NCBI GenBank assembly: GCA_023396065.1 | Contig: JAEWXF010000013.1 | Coordinates: forward strand, 1 to 20,861 | From: Methanobacteriota archaeon | GTDB lineage: Archaea > Halobacteriota > Methanomicrobia > Methanomicrobiales > Methanocorpusculaceae | Direction: 5' to 3' | Length of the DNA stretch: 20,861 nucleotides | In this document: piece after piece, positions 1 to 7,249 of the stretch | Layout: every line of letters starts with the position of its first letter | Numbering within the stretch: the first letter of the stretch is position 1 | Position numbers and translations under genes: made by a program | Notes under the pieces: generated by a model | The model's database searches: none | What the model saw: the letters and a program-made list of their open reading frames with translations, nothing else | Told to the model about the DNA's origin: nothing

Positions 1-42
1 CAACACCACGATTCCTTCATAGGACCGGAGAGAATATGAAGA

Positions 43-116
43 GATTGAGCCAAATGTGCCAAGGTGAATGAGTTGCCTCCTGCGTTGCCGGATCCCTTGG
101 CATGTTTGGCTCAATC
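43..116. repeat. 22-bp inverted repeat forming a long hairpin
   Basis: The arms at 43-64 and 95-116 are 22 nt each. They pair along their full length if two central G-T (G-U in RNA) pairs are allowed, and the loop is 30 nt (65-94). On the plus strand the right arm is followed by a short pyrimidine-rich stretch, so this could terminate a gene lying to the left of the window. It could also be a small structured RNA or the relic of a mobile element. No gene is seen in 1-153 apart from this hairpin and the TATA-like stretch after it. Confidence 0.75.
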
Positions 117-117
117 C

Positions 118-125
118 CTTTATTA
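118..125 (+). promoter_or_regulatory. putative TATA box for the interrupted secreted-protein gene
   Basis: TTTATTAC lies about 30 nt before the ATG at 154, the spacing expected for an archaeal TATA box and a nearly leaderless transcript. It directly abuts the end of the 22-bp hairpin. This is inferred from position and composition only. Confidence 0.35.
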
Positions 126-153
126 CACATGATGATGCAAATACTATCTTAGT

Positions 154-606
154 ATGAAGTGGAAAATTCTGATTTTTGGAGTTGTGGCACTCGCCGCATT
201 CTGTATTGTCCCGGTAAGTGCTGTAGAACTGCTTGACCGCAGCACGAATGAGATCATCACTCCCTAGTATGAATACGTGAACGGCCCAAAAGCAATTGAT
301 CCTGTGTATGGAAGTGTCACTCAGGGCGCAACGCAGTCCTTCGAATATGACGTCGAATCCGGGAAACGTACTTTGGAACTTGTACTCAGATGGGACAATT
401 CACAAAACAGCCTGAGATTATACCTAATCCGGCCTGATGGACATCGCTATGATCCCTACTCTGATAATTATGATGGGGTAATAAATGGGGTTATTCCTGT
501 GCGTATCACATCAACTTCTTTGATTAATGGAATGTGGCGCTTTGATGTTTCTGGATATGACGTTAGCGGAACCCAATCATTCACGCTGAGTATGAATGCT
601 GTGTAA
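154..606 (+). pseudogene. Secreted small protein interrupted by an in-frame TAG (PPC-like domain)
   Basis: ATG at 154 opens a typical Sec signal peptide (MKWKILIFGVVALAAFC, cleavage near VSA-VE), then about 14 residues, then TAG at 265-267. The same frame continues without another stop to TAA at 604-606, giving 151 codons. The part after the TAG is rich in beta-strand and Tyr/Gly/Asp residues (VYGSVTQG, SLRLYLIRPDGH, GTQSFTLS) and resembles the pre-peptidase C-terminal-type domains of methanogen surface proteins. It has no signal peptide of its own. The only start after the TAG is a GTG at 277, which would give a cytoplasmic fragment. The simplest reading is a nonsense mutation (for example CAG to TAG); readthrough is the alternative. 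The 3' end overlaps the downstream regulator by 11 nt, so the two genes were probably translated together. Confidence 0.7.
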
Positions 607-1453
607 GTTGGTTACTCATAAAATTTTTTGGCTGTCTTTGTCCATTTGCCTACTGTTCTTTCTCTTCGGTGTTGGGTCAGCATCAGCTCTTTCTCCAATT
701 GAATGGTATTTCTATAATGATAGTGGAACGATCATTGAACCCTTTGATCCGGATACTTTCGTCCCGATAGATGACGGTACGGAGATTGTCCCCCTCACCG
801 GCTGGAGAGTTCTGGACAACTGGGATTATCTTTTATCTGCCTGGATAAACCAGGTCCTTGAAGATACCCCTCTTGCAGAATTTTACCGGACCACCGGAAG
901 CCCCATGCTTTCTATCCTCCTCAGCGGAGGTCTGGGATACATTCTCCTCACCCGCAGTACTCATCTGGAACCGGATCCAACCTCATCTCCGGGGAAAATC
1001 CTCGCCTGTGTCACCGCACATCCGGGATGCCGGCAGGCATTCATCGTTCGTGAGACTGGCTGTTCCCGCGGCTCGGTTGCCTACCACCTTTACCGCCTGC
1101 AAAAAGGCGGAAAGATTCACCCGGTTCTGTACCGGAAACAGACGCATTACTATGCAAAGGTCATGAATAGTGACTCTGTTGAACATGCCGTCATCTCCCT
1201 CATCGAAAGTGAAGAACGTCACGCAGTATTTTGTACTGTTCTCCGCCATCCCGGCAGTACCCGGTATCAGATCGCAGAACTCCTTGATAAATCACCGGAC
1301 ACCGTGAGCCATCATCTCGGATATTTTCCCGAAACCATCATCAGTACCAGAAAAGACCACGCAGTCAACTGCTACACCATCACCCCGGAAGCAGCAGAAT
1401 CGTATGACCATCTGGACCTCCCCAAAACCGGGGTACTGGTGGGTGCCGCATAA
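596..1453 (+). CDS. Membrane-anchored protein with two winged-helix HTH domains
   Basis: 285 aa. Residues 8-31 form a signal peptide or first membrane helix, residues 32-100 an acidic, aromatic-rich segment probably outside the cell, and residues 103-119 a second hydrophobic helix (SILLSGGLGYILL). The rest is cytoplasmic, with two winged-helix modules: about 133-190 (recognition helix around TGCSRGSVAYHLYRL) and about 197-265 (around AELLDKSPDTVSHHLGYF). This layout fits a one-component transcription regulator that senses something at the cell surface and binds DNA from the membrane. The start overlaps the end of the secreted-protein gene by 11 nt, so that protein is a natural candidate for its sensor partner (inference). 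The DNA target is unknown. The class is common in Methanomicrobia but functionally undescribed as far as I know. Confidence 0.8.
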   Translation: MLCKLVTHKIFWLSLSICLLFFLFGVGSASALSPIEWYFYNDSGTIIEPFDPDTFVPIDDGTEIVPLTGWRVLDNWDYLLSAWINQVLEDTPLAEFYRTTGSPMLSILLSGGLGYILLTRSTHLEPDPTSSPGKILACVTAHPGCRQAFIVRETGCSRGSVAYHLYRLQKGGKIHPVLYRKQTHYYAKVMNSDSVEHAVISLIESEERHAVFCTVLRHPGSTRYQIAELLDKSPDTVSHHLGYFPETIISTRKDHAVNCYTITPEAAESYDHLDLPKTGVLVGAA

Positions 1454-1648
1454 CCTCCTTAAAATAACCAGAATTTCCGCTTAAATTTCAAATTCCCGCG
1501 ATATCTCATCAATACCGATAATTTTTCGGAGGGTGGACTGTAGGGTCCCTCACCATTTTCGCCTTATTCGCCGTCTATGGAGGTCCATAGAAGCCGTTGA
1601 ATCGGGGAAATCCTGGATGACATTTTTATCATTTTTCCAGATTTATAG

Positions 1649-1665
1649 CTTTGATATCATGATAT
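1649..1665. repeat. 17-mer containing a 12-bp palindrome, copy 1
   Basis: CTTTGATATCATGATAT; its 12-nt core ATATCATGATAT is its own reverse complement. An identical 17-mer lies at 11125-11141, also between genes. It may be an operator or another protein-binding site. Confidence 0.6.
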
Positions 1666-1710
1666 ATGTCTTGTACGGGATTTCAGACAGGGAGCCTCTC
1701 TCCGGCACAG

Positions 1711-1720
1711 AGAAAAAAAG
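1711..1720 (-). terminator. U-run terminator for purC
   Basis: On the minus strand a TTCTTTTTTTCT-type run follows the purC stop (TAA, 1726-1728) within a few bases. Oligo-U runs are the usual archaeal termination signal. Confidence 0.5.
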
Positions 1721-1725
1721 AACGG

Positions 1726-2439
1726 TTACTCCCCGACAATACGTCTCGTCACCGCAGCATAGGCATCCATAACATCACCCAGCTCCTTACGGTACACATC
1801 CTTATCCAGAGACGCCCCCACAACCCCGTGATCCCACAGCCGCAGAGAATCCATACTGATCTCATCGCCCAGCCGCAGAACACCCGCGGAATCAAAACCA
1901 AACTCAAACTTCATATCCACCAGATCAATATCCTTTGCCGCGAGATTTTCCCGGAGAACTTCATTAATCGCCAGTGCCAGACGCTTAATCTCAGCCAGCT
2001 GCTCCCGGGTCACCAGACCCAGAGCCACAATAATATCATCGTTGATCATCGGGTCATGACGGGAGTCATCCTTCGCATCAATCACAATCAGCGGCGGATT
2101 CAGCGGCTGACCCTCCGTAAACGGATAATTTCGAACCAGTGACCCTGCTGCACGATTGCGTACAATGACCTCCAGCGGAACCATACGAAGCCTGCGGACA
2201 CGATGCGTATTCGCATTCACGGCCGAGAGAAAATGCGTTGGAATCCCGTGTTTTTCCAGAAGCGGATAGAAGTATGCCGTAACTTTGGCATTGTATACTC
2301 CCTTCCCCTGCAGAACATTCTTCTTCTGACCGTCAAATGCCGTAATATCATCACGGAATACAACGAGCAGCTCATCGTCAGAATCCGTACGGTAAACGGA
2401 CTTGGCCTTTCCCTGATAGAGAAGATCGCCCTGCTTCAT
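1726..2439 (-). CDS. purC: Phosphoribosylaminoimidazole-succinocarboxamide synthase
   Basis: 237 aa, full family length. PurC joins CAIR and aspartate using ATP to make SAICAR in de novo purine synthesis in the cytoplasm. The N-terminus LLYQGKAKSVY is the conserved nucleotide-binding start. FRDDITAFDGQKK, LEVIVRNRAAGSL and the PLIVIDAKDDSRHDP segment are family landmarks, and the C-terminal half carries DLVDMKFEFGFD and LGDEISMDSLRLWD, which form the substrate and metal site. The ATG at 2439 gives the complete N-terminal motif. A weak TATA-like stretch lies on the minus strand near 2467-2475, so it is probably transcribed separately from cofG, whose stop lies 52 nt upstream. Confidence 0.96.
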   Translation of the reverse strand: MKQGDLLYQGKAKSVYRTDSDDELLVVFRDDITAFDGQKKNVLQGKGVYNAKVTAYFYPLLEKHGIPTHFLSAVNANTHRVRRLRMVPLEVIVRNRAAGSLVRNYPFTEGQPLNPPLIVIDAKDDSRHDPMINDDIIVALGLVTREQLAEIKRLALAINEVLRENLAAKDIDLVDMKFEFGFDSAGVLRLGDEISMDSLRLWDHGVVGASLDKDVYRKELGDVMDAYAAVTRRIVGE

Positions 2440-2491
2440 AATGCCATATCTGTTGGTCGGCAGCTATGATAAGTGTTAGCATGACACACCA

Positions 2492-3466
2492 TCACGAACC
2501 ATACACCCTTGCCGCAAGTTTTTGTACCAGCGGCAGAATCTCCGGAGCAATCCACTCCGCAGTACAATACTGCGGATACACACAGAGGCGCTCGCGGACC
2601 TCATACCCGTGGGCAATCTCCTGCAAAGCCTCCAGTGCCGGCCAGGGATGTTCAGGGTTGATATAATCAATCGTCACCGGTGAAACCCCCCCGAGATCAG
2701 TCACCCCGCAGGAAAGAAGAGAGGACGCATCCGCAAGATTCGGCGGAATCTGAATTGAGATATCACGCGGCAGAATCTCCGTCGCCAGCAGAATAGTGTC
2801 ACGGATCGTCTCAGTGGATGCCCCCGGAGTATCCGCCATCTCCGTACCCTCCTTCGGACAGAAGTTCTGAATGATAATCTCCTGAATATGTCCGTATCGT
2901 TTGTGGAGATCCCGGACTGCTTCCAGCGACTCCTCACGATCCGCCGCAGACTCCCCGATACCAAGCAAAAGCCCGGTCGTAAACGGAATCTTCAGTTTCC
3001 CTGCATCTGCAATCATCTCCAGACGGACGGCGGGATCTTTCCCCGGACTGTGACGGTGAGCAGGAACCTCAGCGGTTGTCTCAAGCATCAGCCCCATACT
3101 GGCATTGAACGGTCTGAGCCGTTCCAGCTCCTCATACGGAAGAACTCCCGCATTCGTATGTGGAAGAAGACCGCACGACAAAGCCTCCCGGCTCATAGCA
3201 ATACAGTAGGACAGAATATCCGGATACCCTTCCCGGGAAATATACGCAGAAAATCCCGGCTCGCTCTCCGGCCGTTCCCCAAAGGTGAACAGCGCCTCCG
3301 TACAGCCGAACTCGCTGCCGCGTCTGAGGGTGGAACAAACCTCATCTCTCGGCAGAACGCAGCCTTCGGAAACAGGGGCCTTGAATGAACAGTATCCGCA
3401 GGCGTTCGCGCATACATTCGTCAGAGGAAGAAAGACATTCCGGGAAAAGGTAATCGGGCGTCCCAT
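2492..3466 (-). CDS. cofG: 7,8-didemethyl-8-hydroxy-5-deazariboflavin synthase subunit CofG
   Basis: 324 aa radical SAM enzyme. With CofH it builds the deazaflavin ring (F0) of coenzyme F420, the hydride carrier of methanogenesis. Residues 1-26 (MGRPITFSRNVFLPLTNVC and so on) carry the CX3CX2C iron-sulfur motif at C19, C23 and C26. Further CofG features are FTFGERPE, LLPHTNAGVL, GLMLETTAE, the LLLGIGES loop and IQNFCPKEGT. The ATG at 3466 keeps the conserved N-terminus and lies in one arm of an 8-bp hairpin that could mask it. A gene for a small membrane protein ends 29 nt upstream and may be co-transcribed. cofH is not in the window. Confidence 0.96.
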   Translation of the reverse strand: MGRPITFSRNVFLPLTNVCANACGYCSFKAPVSEGCVLPRDEVCSTLRRGSEFGCTEALFTFGERPESEPGFSAYISREGYPDILSYCIAMSREALSCGLLPHTNAGVLPYEELERLRPFNASMGLMLETTAEVPAHRHSPGKDPAVRLEMIADAGKLKIPFTTGLLLGIGESAADREESLEAVRDLHKRYGHIQEIIIQNFCPKEGTEMADTPGASTETIRDTILLATEILPRDISIQIPPNLADASSLLSCGVTDLGGVSPVTIDYINPEHPWPALEALQEIAHGYEVRERLCVYPQYCTAEWIAPEILPLVQKLAARVYGS

Positions 3467-3490
3467 ATCTCTTACTGATATGGGCGTCCC
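3456..3490 (-). promoter_or_regulatory. Hairpin and direct repeat over the cofG start codon
   Basis: Arms 3462-3469 and 3477-3484 (CCCATATC/GATATGGG) form a perfect 8-bp stem with a 7-nt loop, and the cofG ATG lies inside the 3' arm on the minus-strand mRNA. The 9-mer GGGCGTCCC also occurs directly repeated at 3456-3464 and 3482-3490. Folding could hide the start codon; a regulatory role is inference. Confidence 0.5.
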
Positions 3491-3495
3491 GTCAT

Positions 3496-3693
3496 TTAAT
3501 CGTTCGGGGGCCGGATCTTTCTGCCGACGGCAAGAAAGAGAACTGAGATCACAAAAAGAAGTACCGCCGCCTGATACAGAGAAATTACCCAGTCACCCTT
3601 ACCGACCAGAAGCCCGGCAATCGCCGCAATCACTGCGGCGATCAGCAGACCCCTGCCCCAGTACAGGAAAAACATCTTGTACGATAGCGTCAT
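3496..3693 (-). CDS. Small two-helix membrane protein
   Basis: 65 aa; not a family I recognise. Two hydrophobic helices are clear, about residues 8-28 (FLYWGRGLLIAAVIAAIAG) and 37-56 (SLYQAAVLLFVISVLFLAVG), with a basic C-terminal tail (GRKIRPPND), so the protein is probably an integral hairpin in the membrane. The frame opens at ATG 3693, but the TATA box at 3701-3710 predicts transcription starting near 3678. That would favour a leaderless start at ATG 3675 (Met7, MFFLYWGRG). It lies 29 nt upstream of cofG on the same strand and may share its transcript. No functional link to F420 is evident. Confidence 0.6.
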   Translation of the reverse strand: MTLSYKMFFLYWGRGLLIAAVIAAIAGLLVGKGDWVISLYQAAVLLFVISVLFLAVGRKIRPPND

Positions 3694-3700
3694 CTGTGTT

Positions 3701-3710
3701 CTATATATAG
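3701..3710 (-). promoter_or_regulatory. TATA box for the small membrane protein and cofG
   Basis: CTATATATAG is a perfect 10-bp palindrome and an excellent archaeal TATA match. On the minus strand it lies about 27 nt upstream of ATG 3675. Being symmetric, it could also be read towards the cardiolipin synthase gene. Confidence 0.6.
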
Positions 3711-3748
3711 CACTGATCAGATAAAATCATGGAACGTCATGGTCACTA

Positions 3749-3756
3749 ACTATATC
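3749..3756 (+). promoter_or_regulatory. TATA-like box for cardiolipin synthase
   Basis: ACTATATC is centred about 34 nt before the ATG at 3787, which predicts a leader of only a few bases. Confidence 0.4.
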
Positions 3757-3786
3757 AGTCTCAAACGTGAATAAGAGAATTACGCT

Positions 3787-5277
3787 ATGTTTGATGTACT
3801 CTTGATGACAATTGCAGAAGGGGCAGTGTGGTTTGTACTTCTGCTGGTGTTTCTGGTCAATATCGGGGCTTGTATTACCCTGATCTTTCTGGAGCGGCGC
3901 AACCCGCAGATTGTTGCCGGCTGGCTGCTCCTGATGATTTTTCTGCCGCTGATCGGCTTTGTGCTTTACCTGTTCTTCGGCAGACATCTGTACGGAGAAC
4001 ATATTTTCAGCAAAAAAACCGCGGCTGATCAGCTGATCTCCCAGGTCGCAGAAGCCCAGTATCACAGTCTTCTCAACAAAGAGATGGAACTGCCGGAGGA
4101 GGTGGAACGCTTCGACAGTACGATGGCCCTGCTGCTGAATCAGGACAATGCCGCATACTCCGCAAATAACAGCGTGGACGTATATATTAGCGGGGAAGAG
4201 AAGTTTGCAGCATTCAAAGAGGCAATCCGGTCTGCCCGGCACCACATCCACATGGAATATTATATCCTCCGGGCAGACGAACTGGGACGGGAAATTATTG
4301 ATCTGCTTGCGGAACGTGCGGCCGCCGGTGTGGAGGTCAGAGTAATCTTCGACGCTGTTGGTGTACAGAAAGTCAAGCCGGCTTTTTATGAAAATCTGGT
4401 AAAGACCGGAGGAAACGTGCAGATATTTTTCCCGCTAAAAATTCCGATCTTCAATACCCGTATTAACTACCGGAACCACCGGAAAATTCTGGTGGTAGAC
4501 GGGAAAACCGGATTTATCGGCGGGTTCAATATCGGAGATGAGTATCTCGGAAAAGGCCCGCTCGGCTACTGGCGGGATACGCATCTGCGGCTGCACGGCG
4601 GAGCGGTTTCCAGCCTGCAGACCCGGTTTATCATGGACTGGAATTATGCAGTCCCGGCATCTCCGGTGGAGGTCCGGGAGAACAGTCCGTACTATCCGGA
4701 TCATGAACTGAGTGAGTTCTATGGTGCGTCCGGAGTACAGATTGCATCGTCAGGCCCGGATTCAGCAGGGAAGGCAATTTATGCAGGGTTTGTGAGTCTG
4801 ATCGGTCATGCGAGAAAGTCGATTTACATCCAGACTCCGTATTTTATTCCCGATGAAACGATCTTTACCGCTCTGCTGATGGCCGTTCGTTCCGGAATTG
4901 ACGTTCGGATTGAAATTCCCTGTAAACCGGATCACCCGTTTGTGTACTGGGCAAGTTACTCATATCTCGGGGATCTGATCCGGGCCGGAGCAAAAGGATA
5001 TACCTATGATAAAGGATTCATTCACAGCAAAACGGCCATCATTGACGGTGTTGCATCGACGATCGGAACCGCAAACTGGGATATCCGGAGTTTTAAGCTG
5101 AACTTTGAAACGAATGCGTTCATCTATGATACGGCGTTCGGGGAAAAAATGAATGCCATTATCCTGCATGAACTGGAGACGGATTGCACACTGGTCACGC
5201 CGGATGCGTATAACTCCCGGCCAAAACTGATCAAGATGAAAGAGGGACTCTGCCGGCTGGTCTCTCCCCTTCTCTGA
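3787..5277 (+). CDS. cls: Cardiolipin synthase (phospholipase D superfamily)
   Basis: 496 aa, the usual length of bacterial-type cardiolipin synthase. Two N-terminal membrane helices (about residues 10-35 and 42-65, the PLDc_N region) precede two catalytic HKD motifs. The first is H231, K233, D238 (NHRKILVVDG) followed by GFIGGFN; the second is H413, K415, D420 (HSKTAIIDG) followed by STIGTANWD. The enzyme exchanges head groups between two phospholipids. In archaea the related enzyme makes cardiolipins from archaeal ether lipids such as archaetidylglycerol; that activity is family knowledge. It has its own TATA-like box and ends in a seven-T run, so it is probably monocistronic. The C-terminus (CRLVSPLL) matches the family. 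Confidence 0.93.
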   Translation: MFDVLLMTIAEGAVWFVLLLVFLVNIGACITLIFLERRNPQIVAGWLLLMIFLPLIGFVLYLFFGRHLYGEHIFSKKTAADQLISQVAEAQYHSLLNKEMELPEEVERFDSTMALLLNQDNAAYSANNSVDVYISGEEKFAAFKEAIRSARHHIHMEYYILRADELGREIIDLLAERAAAGVEVRVIFDAVGVQKVKPAFYENLVKTGGNVQIFFPLKIPIFNTRINYRNHRKILVVDGKTGFIGGFNIGDEYLGKGPLGYWRDTHLRLHGGAVSSLQTRFIMDWNYAVPASPVEVRENSPYYPDHELSEFYGASGVQIASSGPDSAGKAIYAGFVSLIGHARKSIYIQTPYFIPDETIFTALLMAVRSGIDVRIEIPCKPDHPFVYWASYSYLGDLIRAGAKGYTYDKGFIHSKTAIIDGVASTIGTANWDIRSFKLNFETNAFIYDTAFGEKMNAIILHELETDCTLVTPDAYNSRPKLIKMKEGLCRLVSPLL

Positions 5278-5284
5278 TTTTTTT
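5278..5284 (+). terminator. Oligo-T terminator after cardiolipin synthase
   Basis: Seven T residues immediately follow the TGA stop, a typical archaeal transcription stop. Confidence 0.5.
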
Positions 5285-5423
5285 ACATTGGGAATTTCCA
5301 TATTTCCCTTTCCATCCGAAAGGCGTTGTTTTACTCTCTGTGTATCTACCCTCCCTCAAAATTCATCACATGACATCCAAAAATTCCGGAATACCTGCCA
5401 AGAATACATACAAAAGAAAACGG

Positions 5424-5454
5424 CCCCTGTCCTCTCCTGCGGAGAGGACGGGGG
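5424..5454 (-). terminator. 14-bp GC-rich hairpin downstream of the PEGA gene
   Basis: Arms 5424-5437 and 5441-5454 pair over 14 bp (one G-T pair) around a 3-nt loop. On the minus strand it follows the PEGA gene stop by about 65 nt and is followed by a T-rich stretch (GCCGTTTTCTTTTG). It therefore looks like an intrinsic-type terminator or 3'-end stabiliser for that transcript. The rest of 5285-5518 shows no gene. Confidence 0.55.
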
Positions 5455-5518
5455 ACTGCTGCGGGCAGTATGTCGTTACGGCCCGGTCTGCTCGGATTGA
5501 AAAATCGTGTCCCAAACG

Positions 5519-6811
5519 TTAGAATCTTCTCAGCAGAACAACCGCCGCCGCAAGACCCGCCAGTGCCAGAACCGGGAACGGTGACTGAGTCGGAGCCGTT
5601 GGAACGCCTGCCGTCGTCAGCGGCACATCCATCTCAACCGTCTGGCCTGCCGTAAACGTCACATACTGCGTCCAGTCATTATATCCCGTGTGCTGCAGAA
5701 GCAGCGTATGCTGTCCCTCGGAAATATCAGTCAGATAAATCGGTGTATACCCCCGGAACACATTATCCACATACACATCCGCTCCCGACGGTGTCGAATC
5801 CAGATGCAGTGCCGCAAGGCCTGCCGGTGTCGGTGACGTTGGAACCAGCGTCACACTCATCGACCGGATCTCATTTGCCGAAAGTGTCACCGTTGACGTA
5901 TACGTATTATATCCGTCCTTCTTCAGAACCACAGAATGCGTAGAAGCCGACAGCGGCCCGACACTCATATAATTCGGTGACGACGAGGACGAATACCCGG
6001 TATTTCCGCAGTAGTTTCCATCCACATACACCGCAGCCCCTGCAGGAGTCGACGCCACCTTCAGATACGCATCGGCACTCGACACCAGATCTGCCGTAAT
6101 ATATGCAGTAGCTCCCGAACCGACCGAAAGCGTCTGTGTATACACCTGATACCCTGCAAGAACAAGCTTCACCGTATGAGTCTCAGCCGTCGTACTCAAC
6201 GTTGCCGGAGTCGTATCACGGTAGTTCCCGTCCACATAAATCGCCGCTCCCGACGGGTGCGACTGTACATTCAGATATCCGTAACTTGCCGACGACGTCA
6301 GAACAGGCGACAGATACGACGTCTGGCCCGCGGACACACTTGTGGAACCATACCACGTATTATATCCCGGCTTCTCCAGACGGACTGAATGCGACCCTGC
6401 ATCCACCGTCACAACCGTCTCGGTCGTCCCGTAATAGATACCGTCCACATACACATTCGCTCCCGACGGGGACGAAGACACATCAATATACCCGGTCTGG
6501 GCAACCGGCGTCAGAACTGCATTCACCGAAATGTACTGATTCGCCGTTACATCCCCGATATACTGATGATAATCATAATACCCGTTCTTCGAAACAACGA
6601 TATTATGATTAATCGGAGTCCCTGTCGTATACACCGTAATCGTACAGGGCGTCGTCCCCTTATACTCGCCGGCATCATACACCACCGCTCCCGACGGCGA
6701 CGACGTCACTGCGATCGTCGCCGTTGAGCCGCCGATTCCATCCGCCGCTGCAGGAAAGATCAACATTCCCACGGCAAGCAGCATCACAATCAGAACTACA
6801 CTTGTTCGCAT
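5519..6811 (-). CDS. Surface protein with five PEGA repeats and a C-terminal anchor
   Basis: 430 aa. Residues 1-24 form a signal peptide (VVLIVMLLAVGMLIFPAAA). Five tandem PEGA-type repeats follow, beginning at about residues 30, 106, 175, 246 and 332. Each opens with a version of SSPSGAxVYVDG and continues to HxVxLxKxGYNxY and a closing beta strand. A short Pro/Thr linker (GVPTAPTQSP) leads to a hydrophobic helix (VLALAGLAAAVVLL) and a terminal RRF. This tripartite end looks like an archaeal sorting signal (PGF-CTERM type) for processing or anchoring, and a very similar end occurs in the protein at 11247-12326. The ATG at 6811 is about 27 nt downstream of an AAAATAA box. PEGA domains are usual in archaeal S-layer-associated proteins; the ligand is unknown. 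Confidence 0.9.
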   Translation of the reverse strand: MRTSVVLIVMLLAVGMLIFPAAADGIGGSTATIAVTSSPSGAVVYDAGEYKGTTPCTITVYTTGTPINHNIVVSKNGYYDYHQYIGDVTANQYISVNAVLTPVAQTGYIDVSSSPSGANVYVDGIYYGTTETVVTVDAGSHSVRLEKPGYNTWYGSTSVSAGQTSYLSPVLTSSASYGYLNVQSHPSGAAIYVDGNYRDTTPATLSTTAETHTVKLVLAGYQVYTQTLSVGSGATAYITADLVSSADAYLKVASTPAGAAVYVDGNYCGNTGYSSSSSPNYMSVGPLSASTHSVVLKKDGYNTYTSTVTLSANEIRSMSVTLVPTSPTPAGLAALHLDSTPSGADVYVDNVFRGYTPIYLTDISEGQHTLLLQHTGYNDWTQYVTFTAGQTVEMDVPLTTAGVPTAPTQSPFPVLALAGLAAAVVLLRRF

Positions 6812-6835
6812 ATGATGTAAATGAGCAGTCTTCCC

Positions 6836-6842
6836 AAAATAA
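6836..6842 (-). promoter_or_regulatory. TATA-like box for the PEGA gene
   Basis: Read on the minus strand this is TTATTTT, centred about 27 nt upstream of the ATG at 6811. It predicts a leaderless mRNA. Confidence 0.4.
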
Positions 6843-6888
6843 CCTTTGGTTCGTTCTCACCATCTCTCCGAACACCACACGAAGCCCG

Positions 6889-7215
6889 TCAGTCTGCCTG
6901 CGTCATTCTCAGAACTGCCTCTTCCCCTGTCATACCTGCCGCAACACCCATCTCCTCAGCCGCAGGAGACACCGCAGAAACCTTTCCCGCCAGCAGCTCC
7001 TCCAGCGTAGAAACTCCCGTCACCTTCGCCCCTGCCATCCCCATCTTCGCAAACGTATCCATCGCAAAAAACCCGCAGCCGACCAGACCATGCGGCGTAA
7101 TCACAAAAATCAAACCAGCATGGCCGGTCGGAATACAGTATCCGTCACAGCAGACCTTGCCAGCAAAAATCTTCGCATGCTCCGCGCTTTCATACACAAT
7201 CTGCATATCTACCAC
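6889..7215 (-). CDS. DUF1805 family protein
   Basis: 108 aa, about the usual family length (Bacillus YunC belongs to it). The diagnostic C-terminal pattern is present: AEEMGVAAGMTGEEAVLRM matches the YunC-type AEDLGIKVGMSGREALLKM, and the middle has GLVGCGFFAMDTFAKMG followed by VTGVSTLEELL. The biochemical role of the family is not known. The frame opens with GTG at 7215; an ATG at 7206 (MQIVYES) is an alternative that fits a possible promoter better. The first 18 codons and the upstream region lie inside an 87-bp segment duplicated at 7406-7493, so a truncated copy of its 5' end exists there. Confidence 0.85.
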   Translation of the reverse strand: MVDMQIVYESAEHAKIFAGKVCCDGYCIPTGHAGLIFVITPHGLVGCGFFAMDTFAKMGMAGAKVTGVSTLEELLAGKVSAVSPAAEEMGVAAGMTGEEAVLRMTQAD

Positions 7216-7249
7216 ATTGGGTACCGCAACACTAAAACAATTCTGAAGA
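7163..7249. repeat. 87-bp direct repeat, copy 1
   Basis: Nearly identical to 7406-7493, with one substitution (CATATCT against CATACCT) and one extra G in copy 2. It covers the DUF1805 start region and its upstream sequence. The near identity suggests a recent duplication. Confidence 0.95.

Larger units (their letters stand above)
1454..1725. other. Intergenic region with two short palindromic sites
   Basis: No convincing gene is seen between the regulator stop and the end of purC. The region holds an 8-bp inverted repeat, TCTATGGA/TCCATAGA at 1574-1591, separated by 2 nt. It also holds the 12-bp perfect palindrome ATATCATGATAT inside a 17-mer at 1649-1665 that recurs at 11125-11141. The translated frames across it have no recognisable protein features. 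Confidence 0.6.

Noticed and set aside
1533..1772. Possible small protein between the regulator and purC
   Set aside because: No start signal, no recognisable composition, and it runs into the antisense of purC.
3727..4251. Minus-strand frame within the cardiolipin synthase 5' end
   Set aside because: Antisense to the membrane and first catalytic region of a clear enzyme; low-complexity Gln/His-rich translation.
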